Shown in pieces: positions 1-8,440 of a stretch of DNA of 64,000 nucleotides; position 1 is the first letter of the stretch, and the number at the start of each line of letters is the position of its first letter. The notes under the pieces were generated by a model. The model was not told where the DNA came from and did no database searches. It worked only from the letters and a program-made list of their open reading frames with translations. Position numbers and translations under genes: made by a program. The DNA is from Paracoccaceae bacterium (lineage in GTDB: Bacteria; Pseudomonadota; Alphaproteobacteria; Rhodobacterales; Rhodobacteraceae), in the NCBI GenBank assembly GCA_016124615.1, contig WGNF01000003.1, positions 248,001 through 312,000 of the forward strand, written 5' to 3'.

Positions 1-1
1 C

Positions 2-802
2 ATCAGCAACAACATCACCACGGAAACTCTCGACGGGCGGATTGGTGCGTCGTTCGGCAACGGGTTCACGCTGGGCGCGCGGTTTGATGGTGTGCAGGGC
101 CGTATCAGCGGTGTGTCGGGGCATCTGACCGCAACCGATCTCGGCGTCAGCGGCAACTACCAGCTTCCGAGCAATTTCCGAATCGGCGCCTATGCCGAAC
201 GTGCGAAAGTGAGCGTCAGCGGCCTGTCCACCGACCTGTCTGCCACCTCGGTGGGTCTGACCGGCGGATATGCCATCGGCGGCACGACGATCGACGGTTT
301 CTATGGCACCACGACGACGAACCCCGACCTTCCGTCTGGCGTGCATATTCATGACTACGGGATCAAGGCGAACTACAGCGTCGGATCGAAGTTGACCCTT
401 GGCGGCAACTTTATCCGCACCCGGATCAATTCGTCGGGCACCGATGTGAATTTCGATACGATCGGCGTCGCAGGCGCCTATGCGGTCACGGACAAGTGGA
501 CTGTCTTCGGTGGTTTGCGGCATTCGCGGATCGGTCTCATTGATGGCAACGCCACGACCGTTGGCGTCGGCGCGAGCTACGATCTTTCCTCTGCTTTCAA
601 GTTCGCCTCGTATGTTTCGATAGAGTATGAGCACACCAAGCTCAGCATTTCCGGGTCTGGTGGCTCGCTCAACACCATGCGTGTGGGGTTCACCATTCCG
701 TTCGGTCCGAATGCCAGCAAGACGCCGCTGAACAGCGTTGCAGACGCGGTGATGTCGCCGACCCACAGCGCAATCTCGACGGCGGTTCTGACTGCTTTCT
801 GA
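2..802 (+). CDS. Porin-like outer-membrane beta-barrel protein (5' partial)
   Basis: The frame is open from the first bases of the window, so the N-terminus lies upstream. The visible 266 residues alternate short polar/glycine turns with amphipathic strands of 8-12 residues, the pattern of an outer-membrane barrel such as a porin or an autotransporter-type translocator. No catalytic motif is visible. The protein does not finish on the usual barrel strand with terminal Phe: a tail of about 30 residues follows the last strand, although the very last residue is Phe. It is followed by about 370 bases without a gene. Exact family uncertain; adhesin or porin are both possible. Confidence 0.6.
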   Translation: MSNNITTETLDGRIGASFGNGFTLGARFDGVQGRISGVSGHLTATDLGVSGNYQLPSNFRIGAYAERAKVSVSGLSTDLSATSVGLTGGYAIGGTTIDGFYGTTTTNPDLPSGVHIHDYGIKANYSVGSKLTLGGNFIRTRINSSGTDVNFDTIGVAGAYAVTDKWTVFGGLRHSRIGLIDGNATTVGVGASYDLSSAFKFASYVSIEYEHTKLSISGSGGSLNTMRVGFTIPFGPNASKTPLNSVADAVMSPTHSAISTAVLTAF

Positions 803-865
803 GACGGCCGAGCCGCACTGCCGGACGGAGAGAGCCCTTGCTCTTGACCAAAAGCGGTGCGGATT

Positions 866-908
866 CTTCACGCGGTAGTAGGTGGTTCATTACCGAAGCC
901 GCGTGAAG
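866..908. repeat. 10-bp perfect inverted repeat
   Basis: Arms CTTCACGCGG (866-875) and CCGCGTGAAG (899-908) are perfectly complementary around a 23-base spacer. It sits about 65 bases after the stop of the barrel gene. Possible transcript end or protein site; function unknown. Confidence 0.6.
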
Positions 909-918
909 GCTCTGTCAT

Positions 919-957
919 CAGACTGGACGCCCTTCCGATACCTGGGCGTCCAGTCTG
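919..957. repeat. 13-bp perfect inverted repeat (hairpin)
   Basis: Arms CAGACTGGACGCC (919-931) and GGCGTCCAGTCTG (945-957) pair perfectly with a 13-base loop. The stem is GC-rich and stable. There is no following T run, so a classical intrinsic terminator is not supported; a factor-assisted transcript end, a transcript-stabilising hairpin or the remnant of a mobile element are alternatives. Confidence 0.6.
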
Positions 958-1173
958 GGTCGATTTCGACCAGGGTCTGCTGGCAGCGAGCCGAACACAA
1001 CCCGGTGGGGCAATGGCGCGTCGGGTCTGGAGTAGGCTGCTGGCGCCGGTCTGATCGCCGGGGTCCATGTCTACGCCCAGCCCAAAGGCGGCGCCCGCGA
1101 TTGTGACGCGGGCGCCGCGACATTGGCGCACAGGACCATTGGCGGTGCCTGCGAAGCCGCCTATGATCCCGCC

Positions 1174-3147
1174 ATGATCACAGAACTCGGACATTTCGCC
1201 CTCATCCTGGCCCTCGCGGTCGCCCTGATCCAGATGGTGGTGCCGCTGGTCGGCGCGCAGAAGGGCTGGCCGGGCTGGATGGCGGTGGCCGACCCCGCCG
1301 CGACGACCCAGTTCATTCTGGTCGCGTTTTCCTTTGGCGCGCTGATGTGGGCCTTCGTGACCGACGATTTCAGCCTGCGTCTGGTGGTCGACAACTCGCA
1401 TACGCTGAAGCCGTTGCTGTACAAGATCGCCGGAACCTGGGGCAACCACGAGGGCTCGATGCTGCTCTGGGTGCTGATCCTGTCGCTGTTCGGGGCGATG
1501 GCCTCGGTGTTTGGCGGCAACCTGCCGCCGCGGCTGCGGGCGCGGGTGCTGGCGGTGCAGGCCTCGATCGGGGTCGCGTTCTACATCTTCATCCTCTTCA
1601 CCTCGAACCCGTTCCTGCGGCTGGCGCAGCCGCCGCTGAACGGGCAGGGCATGAACCCGTTGCTGCAAGACCCCGGATTGGCCTTCCATCCGCCGTTCCT
1701 CTACCTCGGCTATGTCGGGCTTTCGATGGCGTTCAGCTTCGCCGTCGCCGCGCTGATCGAGGGGCGGGTGGATGCCGCCTGGGCGCGCTGGGTGCGGCCC
1801 TGGACGCTGGCGGCCTGGGTGTTCCTGACCATCGGCATCGCACTGGGATCGTGGTGGAGCTATTATGTGCTGGGCTGGGGCGGGTTCTGGTTCTGGGATC
1901 CGGTGGAAAATGCCTCGCTGATGCCCTGGCTCTTTGCGGCGGCGCTGCTGCATTCCGCCATCGTGGTGGAAAAACGCGAGGCGCTGAAAAGCTGGACCAT
2001 CCTCCTGGCCATCCTCGCCTTCGGCTTTTCGCTGATCGGCACCTTCCTCGTGCGTTCGGGCGTCATCACCTCGGTGCATGCCTTTGCCAACGACCCGCGG
2101 CGGGGGGTGTTCATCCTTGTCATCCTTGGCCTTTTCATGGGCGGGGCGCTGATGCTGTACGCCGCGCGGGCGGGGGCGATGGAGGCGAAGGGGGTATTTT
2201 CCACTGTCAGCCGCGAAACCGCGCTGGTCTTGAACAACGTGCTGCTGGCGGTTTCGGCCTTCGTGGTCTTCATCGGCACGATCTGGCCGCTGGTGGCGGA
2301 ACTGGCCTTCAACCGCAAGCTTTCGGTCGGCCCGCCGTTCTTCGATCTGGCCTTTCCGCCGTTCCTGATCGCGCTGGCGCTGATCATGCCGTTCGGCACG
2401 CTGATGCCGTGGAAACGCGGCAGCCTTGCCCGCACCGCGCGGCCGCTGCTGGCGGGGGCGGTGCTGGCGCTGGCACTGGGGGCGCTGGCCTGGGCGATGC
2501 AATCGGGGCGTTCGGCGCTGGGGCCGGTGGGGCTGGCGCTTGGCACCTGGCTGGTGGCCGGGGCGGCCGTGGACCTGATGACGCGCACCGGGCGCGGCGC
2601 GGTGGGCAACCGGCTGGGCCGCCTGATGCGCCTGCCGCGCGCCGACTGGGGCCGCACCACGGCCCATGCCGGGCTGGGCATCGCGATCTTCGGCATCTGC
2701 GGCGTGCTGGCCTGGCAGACCGAGGATATTCGCATCGCCAAGGTTGGCGAAAGCTTCCCGGTCGGCGCCTATACGGTGACGCTGAACGCGGTGCGCAAGG
2801 CGCCGGGGCCGAACTACGAGGCGACGGTGGCCGACATGACGGTGACGCGCGCCGGGGCCACGGTGGCGGTGCTGCATCCCGAAAAACGGTTCTACCCGAT
2901 CGCCGGAATGCCGACCACCAACGCCGCCATTTCACGCGGGGTGATGCGCGACATCTACCTTGTCGTCGGCGATCCGCAGGATAACGGCGGCTATGCGGTG
3001 CGCAGCTACATCAAGCCCTTCGCCGACTGGATCTGGATCGGCTGCCTGATCATGGCGGCGGGTGGCGTGCTGAGCCTGACCGACCGGCGCTATCGCATCG
3101 CGGTGGGCGCGCGGCGGGCCGCCACGGCGCAGGTGGCGGCGGAATGA
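1174..3147 (+). CDS. ccmF: Cytochrome c haem lyase subunit CcmF
   Basis: Inner-membrane core subunit of the system I cytochrome c maturation complex; with CcmH it transfers haem to apocytochrome c at the periplasmic face. The 657-residue protein is polytopic and carries the tryptophan-rich WWD haem-handling motif (WSYYVLGWGGFWFWDPVEN, about residues 228-246). The length is normal for the family. I start at the ATG at 1174, where the first transmembrane segment follows directly; a start at 1123 would add 17 unlikely residues. The gene overlaps ccmH by four bases (ATGA), indicating translational coupling. Other ccm genes are not in the window. Confidence 0.95.
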   Translation: MITELGHFALILALAVALIQMVVPLVGAQKGWPGWMAVADPAATTQFILVAFSFGALMWAFVTDDFSLRLVVDNSHTLKPLLYKIAGTWGNHEGSMLLWVLILSLFGAMASVFGGNLPPRLRARVLAVQASIGVAFYIFILFTSNPFLRLAQPPLNGQGMNPLLQDPGLAFHPPFLYLGYVGLSMAFSFAVAALIEGRVDAAWARWVRPWTLAAWVFLTIGIALGSWWSYYVLGWGGFWFWDPVENASLMPWLFAAALLHSAIVVEKREALKSWTILLAILAFGFSLIGTFLVRSGVITSVHAFANDPRRGVFILVILGLFMGGALMLYAARAGAMEAKGVFSTVSRETALVLNNVLLAVSAFVVFIGTIWPLVAELAFNRKLSVGPPFFDLAFPPFLIALALIMPFGTLMPWKRGSLARTARPLLAGAVLALALGALAWAMQSGRSALGPVGLALGTWLVAGAAVDLMTRTGRGAVGNRLGRLMRLPRADWGRTTAHAGLGIAIFGICGVLAWQTEDIRIAKVGESFPVGAYTVTLNAVRKAPGPNYEATVADMTVTRAGATVAVLHPEKRFYPIAGMPTTNAAISRGVMRDIYLVVGDPQDNGGYAVRSYIKPFADWIWIGCLIMAAGGVLSLTDRRYRIAVGARRAATAQVAAE

Positions 3148-3599
3148 AACGGCTGGCCCTGATTCTGGCGCTGCTGCTGGCGCCGCTGGCGACACAAGCG
3201 GTGCAGCCCGACGAGATGCTGAAAGACCCGGGCCTGGAGGCACGGGCCCGCCACATCTCGGAAGGGTTGCGCTGTCTGGTCTGCCGCAATGAGTCGATCG
3301 ACGATTCCGATGCCTCGCTGGCGCATGACCTGCGTGTGCTGGTGCGCCAGCGGCTGCTGGCGGGCGATACCGATGCGCAGGTGGTGCAGTATCTGGTGAA
3401 CCGCTACGGCGAGTTCGTGCTGCTGAAGCCGACCACCGGCGGCGCCAACCTGATCCTGTGGTCTTCCGGCCCGGTGATGCTGCTGTTCGGGCTGGGGCTG
3501 GTCGGGCTTTACCTGCGGCGGCGCAAGGGGCAGGGCGACGCCGCCGCCCCGCTGTCGGCCGAGGATGAGGCGCGGCTGGCGCAAATCCTGAAAGAGTGA
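3144..3599 (+). CDS. ccmH: Cytochrome c maturation protein CcmH (thioredoxin-like LRCxxC)
   Basis: Periplasm-facing membrane thiol-redox protein that keeps apocytochrome c haem-binding cysteines reduced and works with CcmF. The 151-residue product has a signal peptide (about 1-19), the family signature LRCLVC at about residues 43-48, and a C-terminal membrane anchor (about 103-125) followed by a basic stretch. This is the short form, equivalent to R. capsulatus Ccl2, without the CcmI-like TPR part. It overlaps ccmF by ATGA. Confidence 0.93.
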   Translation: MKRLALILALLLAPLATQAVQPDEMLKDPGLEARARHISEGLRCLVCRNESIDDSDASLAHDLRVLVRQRLLAGDTDAQVVQYLVNRYGEFVLLKPTTGGANLILWSSGPVMLLFGLGLVGLYLRRRKGQGDAAAPLSAEDEARLAQILKE

Positions 3600-3671
3600 C
3601 GCGCCGTCGGGCTTTGCCGCCCGCGCGTTCCCGCCCTATGCTGCGCCGGTGACCGGACAGGAGACGCGGGC

Positions 3672-4448
3672 GTGACCACTCAGACCATAACCTATGCGCT
3701 TGCGGGCGGCGTCGGCGTGCTGACGCTGAACCGCCCCGAGGTGATGAACGCGCTGAACACGGCGATGCGGGCCGAGATCACCGCCGCCGTACTCGCCGCC
3801 CCGGATCAGGGCGCGCGGGTGCTGGTGCTGACCGGGGCGGGGCGAGGCTTCTGCTCGGGTCAGGATCTGGCCGATACCGGCGGCGGCCCGCTCGATCTGG
3901 AACGGGTGCTGCGCGAGGAATACGAACCGATGCTGCACGCCATCGTCGATTGCCCGCTGCCGGTGATCGCGGCGGTGAACGGTGTCGCGGCGGGGGCGGG
4001 GGCGAACCTTGCGCTGGCCTGCGACGTGGTGATCGCGGCGGAAAGCGCCAGCTTCGTGCAGGCGTTCAGCCGGATCGGCCTGATCCCGGATGCGGGCGGC
4101 ACCTGGTTCCTGCCGCGTCAGGTGGGGCTGGCCCGCGCGATGGGGGCGATGCTGTTCGCCGACCGCATCCCGGCGCGGCAGGCCGCCGATTGGGGCATGA
4201 TCTGGGAGGCGCTGGCCGATGACGCCTTTGCCGCCCATTGGCAGGCCCGTGCGGCGGCGCTGGCCGCGGGGCCGACGGCGGCCTATGGCCACCTCAAGGC
4301 GGCGCTGCGGGCGAGCCCGGCCAACGGGTTGCACGATCAACTGGCGGTCGAGGCGCTTCTGCAGGCCGCCTGCGGGCGCACCGAAGATTTCCGCGAGGGC
4401 GTCGCCGCCTTCGTCGAAAAGCGCCCCGCCCGCTTCACCGGGCGTTAA
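3672..4448 (+). CDS. Enoyl-CoA hydratase/isomerase (PaaG-like)
   Basis: Crotonase-superfamily enzyme of 258 residues. The N-terminal part holds the CoA-binding/oxyanion-hole region (GRGFCSGQDL, about 59-68), and the second oxyanion segment is GVAAGAGANLALACDVVIA (about 105-123). The C-terminal FREGVAAFVEKRPARFTGR ending is typical of PaaG-type 2-(1,2-epoxy-1,2-dihydrophenyl)acetyl-CoA isomerases. No other paa gene is nearby, so a general beta-oxidation or unrelated isomerase role is equally possible. It follows ccmH by 72 bases in the same direction and may be co-transcribed. Confidence 0.85.
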   Translation: MTTQTITYALAGGVGVLTLNRPEVMNALNTAMRAEITAAVLAAPDQGARVLVLTGAGRGFCSGQDLADTGGGPLDLERVLREEYEPMLHAIVDCPLPVIAAVNGVAAGAGANLALACDVVIAAESASFVQAFSRIGLIPDAGGTWFLPRQVGLARAMGAMLFADRIPARQAADWGMIWEALADDAFAAHWQARAAALAAGPTAAYGHLKAALRASPANGLHDQLAVEALLQAACGRTEDFREGVAAFVEKRPARFTGR

Positions 4449-4455
4449 GGGCCCG

Positions 4456-5445
4456 CTACCGCGTCAGGCCGGGGATGCGGTCGAAGACCCAGGTCAGCGG
4501 GTCATCGACCCAGGCCTTGGTGACATAGTCGCGATGCTCCAGCCCCGGCGAGGAAAGGAACGTGATCCCGCCCGGCTCCAGCGCGCGCGGGCGGGTGGTG
4601 GAACTGGCGATCCCTTCGGCCTTCAACTGCTGCCGCAGGGCGGTGTTTTCCGGCGCCGCCGCCTCGGTATAGGCGGAAAAGAAGAAGGCCGACCGGTGGT
4701 GGTTTTCGATCCAGTCGGCAAAGCTGTCGTTTTCGCCAAAGAGCGCGTCCAGCAGCACCAGCCCGGTGATGCGCCGCCCCTCGCCGCCCAGTTTCAGCAC
4801 ATAGGCCGCCGGGTAGTAGCCGCCGCTGAACGCGACCAGAATGATCGGCAGCCGGGCGAAACTGGCACGCGCCGCTGGTGCCCCCCAGACTTCGGCCAGC
4901 GCTGCGGCCGCTTCGGCCATGAAGCGCGCGAAGGCGTCGGGTTGCCAGAACCGGCCGGCGCTGGAATCGAGCGCATCGACGGCGAACTGCGGCGCGACCA
5001 GCGCCGCGTTGAGGCGGGAGGCCTGCAACTGATCCAGCACGCGCTGACGCTGCACCACGTCGCGGTCCAGAATGGCCTGATTGCCGTGGAAGAACACCAC
5101 GATCGCCGCCTTCTTGTGCAGGTCGAACCCGCCCGGCAGCGCCACCAGCACGCGGGAATCGGAATAGGTGCTGTCGGCGTAATAGGTGCCGCCGCGGGGC
5201 GAGTTGTGGCCCCGGCGCCCGCCCGGACCGCGGACATCCAGAAATTGCTCGCCGGTGTCGGGCCGCTCGCCGTCATAGGGGAACGGGGCGGTGGCAAAGC
5301 GGAAATACCGGGCCTTCATGCGCGCCAAAGCCCCTTTCGTCGTTGCTGCCGCCGCGCGGCGCGGGTCGGTCAGGCGGATGCCGAGCACCGACAGGGCCGC
5401 CAGCCGCGCCATCAACTCGCGGCGGGAAAACGTTGCCTTGCGCAT
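4456..5445 (-). CDS. Exported alpha/beta-hydrolase-like protein
   Basis: The N-terminus (FSRRELMARLAALSVLGI) looks like a twin-arginine signal, so the 329-residue protein is probably exported folded. The body has alpha/beta-hydrolase features: an oxyanion region FFHGNQA, a nucleophile-elbow-like VAFSGGYYPAAYV with the presumed catalytic Ser, an acidic segment LLDALFGEND, and a late His in GLEHRDYV. Substrate unknown. It converges with the enoyl-CoA hydratase gene, leaving a 7-base gap, and is transcribed away from the RraB-like gene. Carboxyl-ester or peptide hydrolysis are guesses only. Confidence 0.6.
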   Translation of the reverse strand: MRKATFSRRELMARLAALSVLGIRLTDPRRAAAATTKGALARMKARYFRFATAPFPYDGERPDTGEQFLDVRGPGGRRGHNSPRGGTYYADSTYSDSRVLVALPGGFDLHKKAAIVVFFHGNQAILDRDVVQRQRVLDQLQASRLNAALVAPQFAVDALDSSAGRFWQPDAFARFMAEAAAALAEVWGAPAARASFARLPIILVAFSGGYYPAAYVLKLGGEGRRITGLVLLDALFGENDSFADWIENHHRSAFFFSAYTEAAAPENTALRQQLKAEGIASSTTRPRALEPGGITFLSSPGLEHRDYVTKAWVDDPLTWVFDRIPGLTR

Positions 5446-5633
5446 CTTAGCCCATCATCCCTGACCCCGGCGGACTCGGTTGCGAAACCGCCGCCCGATC
5501 ACAGGATGCAGAAGATTGGCCGCCAAAGCAAAAGCCTTGATGGCGCATCCACCGCGGCGCAAAGATCAGGCTGGCGCGCGCGGGGTTGCGGTGGTACCCG
5601 GCGTCAACACCGCCAGCGCGACGCGGAGGCCCC

Positions 5634-5954
5634 ATGACGCATGACTACGACGCCCAACGCCGGGAAACCTTCGACACCTTCGCCGAGGCCGGGGCGGGCC
5701 TGCCCAAAACGGCGGTGGTGGATTTCATCTTCTTCGTCGAGGAGACCGACGCCAACTGGGCCGCGTTCGAGACCGCGCTGAAGGCCAAGGGATTCGCGAC
5801 CCGGCGGCTGGAGGATGGCGAGACGCTGGTGGCCAGTTTCGGCCCGATGCCGGTGACGCCCGAGGCGATCTGGGCGCAGGAACGCGCGGCAACAGAGATT
5901 GCGCTGCGCCACGATTTCTACCCCGACGGCTGGGATATGGATGCCGATGCGTGA
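5634..5954 (+). CDS. RraB-like protein (ribonuclease E inhibitor family)
   Basis: Small acidic protein of 106 residues resembling the RraB family, which in Escherichia coli binds RNase E and modulates mRNA decay. The segment with VVDFIFFVEETDANWAAFE and the later LEDGETLVASFGPMPV match the family pattern. The start at 5634 has a GCGGAGG ribosome-binding site just upstream. The stop overlaps the GTG start of rsgA (GTGA), so the two are translationally coupled. Regulation of RNase E in this organism is inferred from family only. Confidence 0.75.
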   Translation: MTHDYDAQRRETFDTFAEAGAGLPKTAVVDFIFFVEETDANWAAFETALKAKGFATRRLEDGETLVASFGPMPVTPEAIWAQERAATEIALRHDFYPDGWDMDADA

Positions 5955-6973
5955 CCGCGCCGATGGGTGATGGCGGCAACGCCGATCTGGGCTGGTCGGC
6001 GTTCTTCGCCGATCAGGTCACGCCGCAAGAGGCCGCGCTGGCGCCGATGCGGATTGCCACCGTCCACCGCGCCCGGCTGACGGCGCTGTTTCAGGGGGAC
6101 ACGCTTCGCCTGACCCTGCCGGTTCACGCCAAGACCACCGATTTCGCCGTTGGCGACTGGGTGCTGGCCGACCCCTATACGCATCTGTTGCACCGGCGGC
6201 TGGACCGTCGCACGCTGCTGGAACGCCACACCGCCGGGGCGCATGTGCCGCAGCTGATCGCGGCCAATATCGACACGCTGTTCATCGTCACCTCCTGCAA
6301 CGCCGATTTCAATCCGGCGCGGCTGGAACGGTATCTGGCGCTGGCGAACGAGGCGGGCGCCTTCCCGGTGATCGTGCTGACCAAGGTCGATGCCATCGCG
6401 GATGCGCAGGACTACGTGGCGCAGGCGGCGGCGCTGCAACGCGGTCTTGCCGTCGTGACCCTGAACGCCAAGAGCCCCGCGGCGGCGGCGGTGCTGGCGC
6501 CCTGGTGCGGTGCCGGGCAGACGGTGGCGCTGGTCGGGTCATCCGGGGTGGGAAAATCGACGCTGCTGAACACGCTGGCGGGCGAGGGGCAGGGGGTGCC
6601 GCAGGAAACCGGCGCTATCCGCGAGGATGACGCCAAGGGCCGCCACACCACCACGGCGCGGTCGCTGCACGCGATCAGCGGTGGCGGCTGGGTGATCGAC
6701 ACGCCGGGGATGCGCACGCTGCATGTCAGCGACGTCGCCTTTGGCATCGAGGCGCTGTTTGCCGAGATCACCGAACTGGCGCCGCTCTGCCGCTTTCGCG
6801 ACTGCACCCATGCGCATGAACCGGGCTGCGCGGTGCAGGCGGCGGTCGCCTCGGGCGCGCTGGACCCTGAGCGGCTGGCGCGCTGGCGCAAGCTGCACGA
6901 CGAGAACCGCAGCAACACCCCGGCCCCGGTTCGGCCCGGTGGCAAGACCGGCGGGCGCGGCAAGCGGCGGTGA
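5951..6973 (+). CDS. rsgA: Ribosome small-subunit-dependent GTPase RsgA
   Basis: Circularly permuted GTPase that acts late in 30S ribosome maturation. The order is diagnostic: an N-terminal OB-fold region, then G4 (LTKVD), G1 (GSSGVGKST), the G2 region and G3 (DTPGMR), followed by a C-terminal zinc-binding segment (CRFRDCTHAHEPGC). Length 340 residues from the GTG at 5951, which overlaps the upstream stop; an ATG at 5963 is an alternative start. The basic C-terminal tail may contact rRNA. Confidence 0.95.
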   Translation: MTAPMGDGGNADLGWSAFFADQVTPQEAALAPMRIATVHRARLTALFQGDTLRLTLPVHAKTTDFAVGDWVLADPYTHLLHRRLDRRTLLERHTAGAHVPQLIAANIDTLFIVTSCNADFNPARLERYLALANEAGAFPVIVLTKVDAIADAQDYVAQAAALQRGLAVVTLNAKSPAAAAVLAPWCGAGQTVALVGSSGVGKSTLLNTLAGEGQGVPQETGAIREDDAKGRHTTTARSLHAISGGGWVIDTPGMRTLHVSDVAFGIEALFAEITELAPLCRFRDCTHAHEPGCAVQAAVASGALDPERLARWRKLHDENRSNTPAPVRPGGKTGGRGKRR

Positions 6974-6985
6974 GGTGGAAATTCA

Positions 6986-7040
6986 GATATATCTTTAGTC
7001 ACGATATATCTTGAATGCCGATATATCTTGACCTATATCG
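6986..7040 (+). promoter_or_regulatory. Triple-repeat operator and promoter of the PadR/ferric reductase operon
   Basis: The decamer GATATATCTT occurs three times, at 6986-6995, 7003-7012 and 7020-7029, exactly 17 bases apart, followed by a partial match CTATATCG at 7033-7040. Each decamer contains the palindrome GATATATC. A promoter-like pair TTGAAT (7011-7016) and TATATC (7034-7039) with a 17-base spacer lies inside the repeats, so a bound repressor would block RNA polymerase. The predicted transcript start falls close to the ATG at 7046, so the mRNA may be leaderless. Confidence 0.7.
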
Positions 7041-7045
7041 GTCGC

Positions 7046-7621
7046 ATGAAACATTGCATACACACAAGACGACACCACGATGCCCCCGAGGATTGGGGCC
7101 ATCGCGGCGAACACGGCATGGGCATGGGCAAAGGGCGGGGGCATGGCCACGGCCATCGCGGCCGCGGCGGCCGCCTTTTCGACTATGGCGAATTGCGGCT
7201 GTTGCTGCTGGCGATGATCGCCGAGCGGCCGAGCCACGGCTATGAGTTGATCAAGCTGATCGAAGAGCGGATGGCGGGCAGCTACAGCCCCAGCCCGGGG
7301 GTGATCTATCCGACGCTCGCCTGGCTGGAAGATATGGGCTACGCGGCGATTGAACCGGGCGAGGGCGGGCGCAAGATTTGCCGCATCACGCCCGAAGGCG
7401 AGGCTTTCGTCACCGCGAACCGCGCGGCGGTGGATGATGTGCTGAACCGCACCGGGCCGCAGGGCCGCCCGCGTCACGCGCCGCAGGCTGTGGCTGAGGC
7501 GATGGACGCGCTGAAAACTGCGCTGCGGGCGCGGCTGGGGCAGGACACAGCCGACGCCGACAGCCTGAGCGCCATCGCCGACATCCTGCGCGACGCCGCG
7601 CGCCGCATCGGGGAAAGCTGA
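7046..7621 (+). CDS. nfeR: PadR-family metal-responsive repressor with His-rich N-terminus (NfeR/YqjI-like)
   Basis: A 191-residue regulator. Residues 1-42 are rich in His and Gly (nine His and one Cys, including GHGHGH), followed by a PadR winged-helix domain (about 45-130: LFDYGELRLLLLAMI, then HGYELIKLIEE and SPGVIYPTLAWLE) and a C-terminal helical dimerisation part. This layout matches E. coli NfeR (YqjI), whose His-rich end binds nickel and whose target is the neighbouring ferric reductase NfeF (YqjH). The next gene here is of the NfeF family and overlaps by one base. Autoregulation through the triple repeat upstream is likely. Confidence 0.85.
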   Translation: MKHCIHTRRHHDAPEDWGHRGEHGMGMGKGRGHGHGHRGRGGRLFDYGELRLLLLAMIAERPSHGYELIKLIEERMAGSYSPSPGVIYPTLAWLEDMGYAAIEPGEGGRKICRITPEGEAFVTANRAAVDDVLNRTGPQGRPRHAPQAVAEAMDALKTALRARLGQDTADADSLSAIADILRDAARRIGES

Positions 7622-8430
7622 TGCGGGGCGATGCTGCGGGCCTGCCGGTGCCGGACCTGTCGGGTCTGGCCGCGCGAGAGGGCATGGACCCGGTCATCAC
7701 CCGCCACCGGCATGAGGTGAAACGCCGGACCCTGACGGTGCTGAGCGCGACACGGATCACCCCGAACATGCTGCGGATCGTGTTCGGGGGCGAGGATCTG
7801 GCCGATTTCACCAGCCTCTCGCCTGACGACCATGTCAAACTGATCGTTCCGGGCGCCGGGGACCAGCCCGAGATGCGCGACTACACGCCGCGCGCCTTCG
7901 ACGCTGCGGCGCGGCGGCTGACCATCGACTTCGCCCTGCACGAGGCGGGGGCTGCCACGCAATGGGCGCTGGCAGCCAAGCCCGGCGACCGTTTGCAGAT
8001 CGGCGGGCCGCGCGGGTCGGCGGTGGTGACGGCAGCCTTCGACTGGTGGCTGCTGATCGGCGATGAAACCGCCTTGCCCGCGCTGGGGCGGCGGATCGAG
8101 GAACTTCCGGCGGGAACCCGGGTGACCAGCCTCGGCCTTGTGACCGCCGCCGAAGAAGAGCAGCGGTTCGACACAGCGGCCGAGCTGACGGCGCTGTGGC
8201 TGCATCGCCCGGCGGCGGCGGTGGCCGACCCCGCGCCGGTGATCGCGGCGCTGGAACGGTTGCAACTGCCCGAGGGCCGCGGGTTCATCTGGATCGCCGC
8301 CGAAGCCGGGGTTGCGCGGGCGGCGCGGGATCATTTCCTGACCCGGCGCAATCACCCGCGCGGCTGGCTGAAAGCCGCGGGCTATTGGGTCAAGGGCGTC
8401 GCGGACGGCCACGACAAGATGCTGGACTAA
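7621..8430 (+). CDS. nfeF: Siderophore-interacting protein / NADPH-dependent ferric-chelate reductase (NfeF-like)
   Basis: FAD-dependent cytoplasmic reductase that releases iron from imported ferric siderophores. The 269-residue product has the FAD-binding motif RDYTPR (about residues 86-91) and the C-terminal siderophore-interacting domain with WIAAEAG and a final tryptophan-containing GYWVKG. Start overlaps the stop of the PadR regulator (TGATG). A strong hairpin directly after the stop closes the two-gene operon. It is longer at the N-terminus than some relatives; a later start within the first 20 codons is possible. Confidence 0.88.
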   Translation: MRGDAAGLPVPDLSGLAAREGMDPVITRHRHEVKRRTLTVLSATRITPNMLRIVFGGEDLADFTSLSPDDHVKLIVPGAGDQPEMRDYTPRAFDAAARRLTIDFALHEAGAATQWALAAKPGDRLQIGGPRGSAVVTAAFDWWLLIGDETALPALGRRIEELPAGTRVTSLGLVTAAEEEQRFDTAAELTALWLHRPAAAVADPAPVIAALERLQLPEGRGFIWIAAEAGVARAARDHFLTRRNHPRGWLKAAGYWVKGVADGHDKMLD

Positions 8431-8440
8431 ACCGACAGGC

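Larger units (their letters stand above)
803..1173. other. Gene-free stretch with two nested inverted repeats
   Basis: No convincing gene lies between the barrel protein and ccmF. Two perfect hairpin-forming repeats are present: a 10-bp pair at 866-875 and 899-908 (23-base spacer) and a 13-bp pair at 919-931 and 945-957 (13-base spacer). One of these may end transcription of the barrel gene, but neither is followed by a T tract. The ccmF promoter must also lie here; I see no clear -35/-10 pair. Confidence 0.6.

Noticed and set aside
868-2877. 669-codon open frame on the minus strand opposite ccmF
   Set aside because: Arg/His/Gln-rich translation typical of a GC-rich antisense frame; ccmF on the plus strand has full family motifs.
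4219-5637. 472-codon plus-strand frame over the hydrolase gene
   Set aside because: Overlaps both the enoyl-CoA hydratase and the hydrolase; no recognisable domain.
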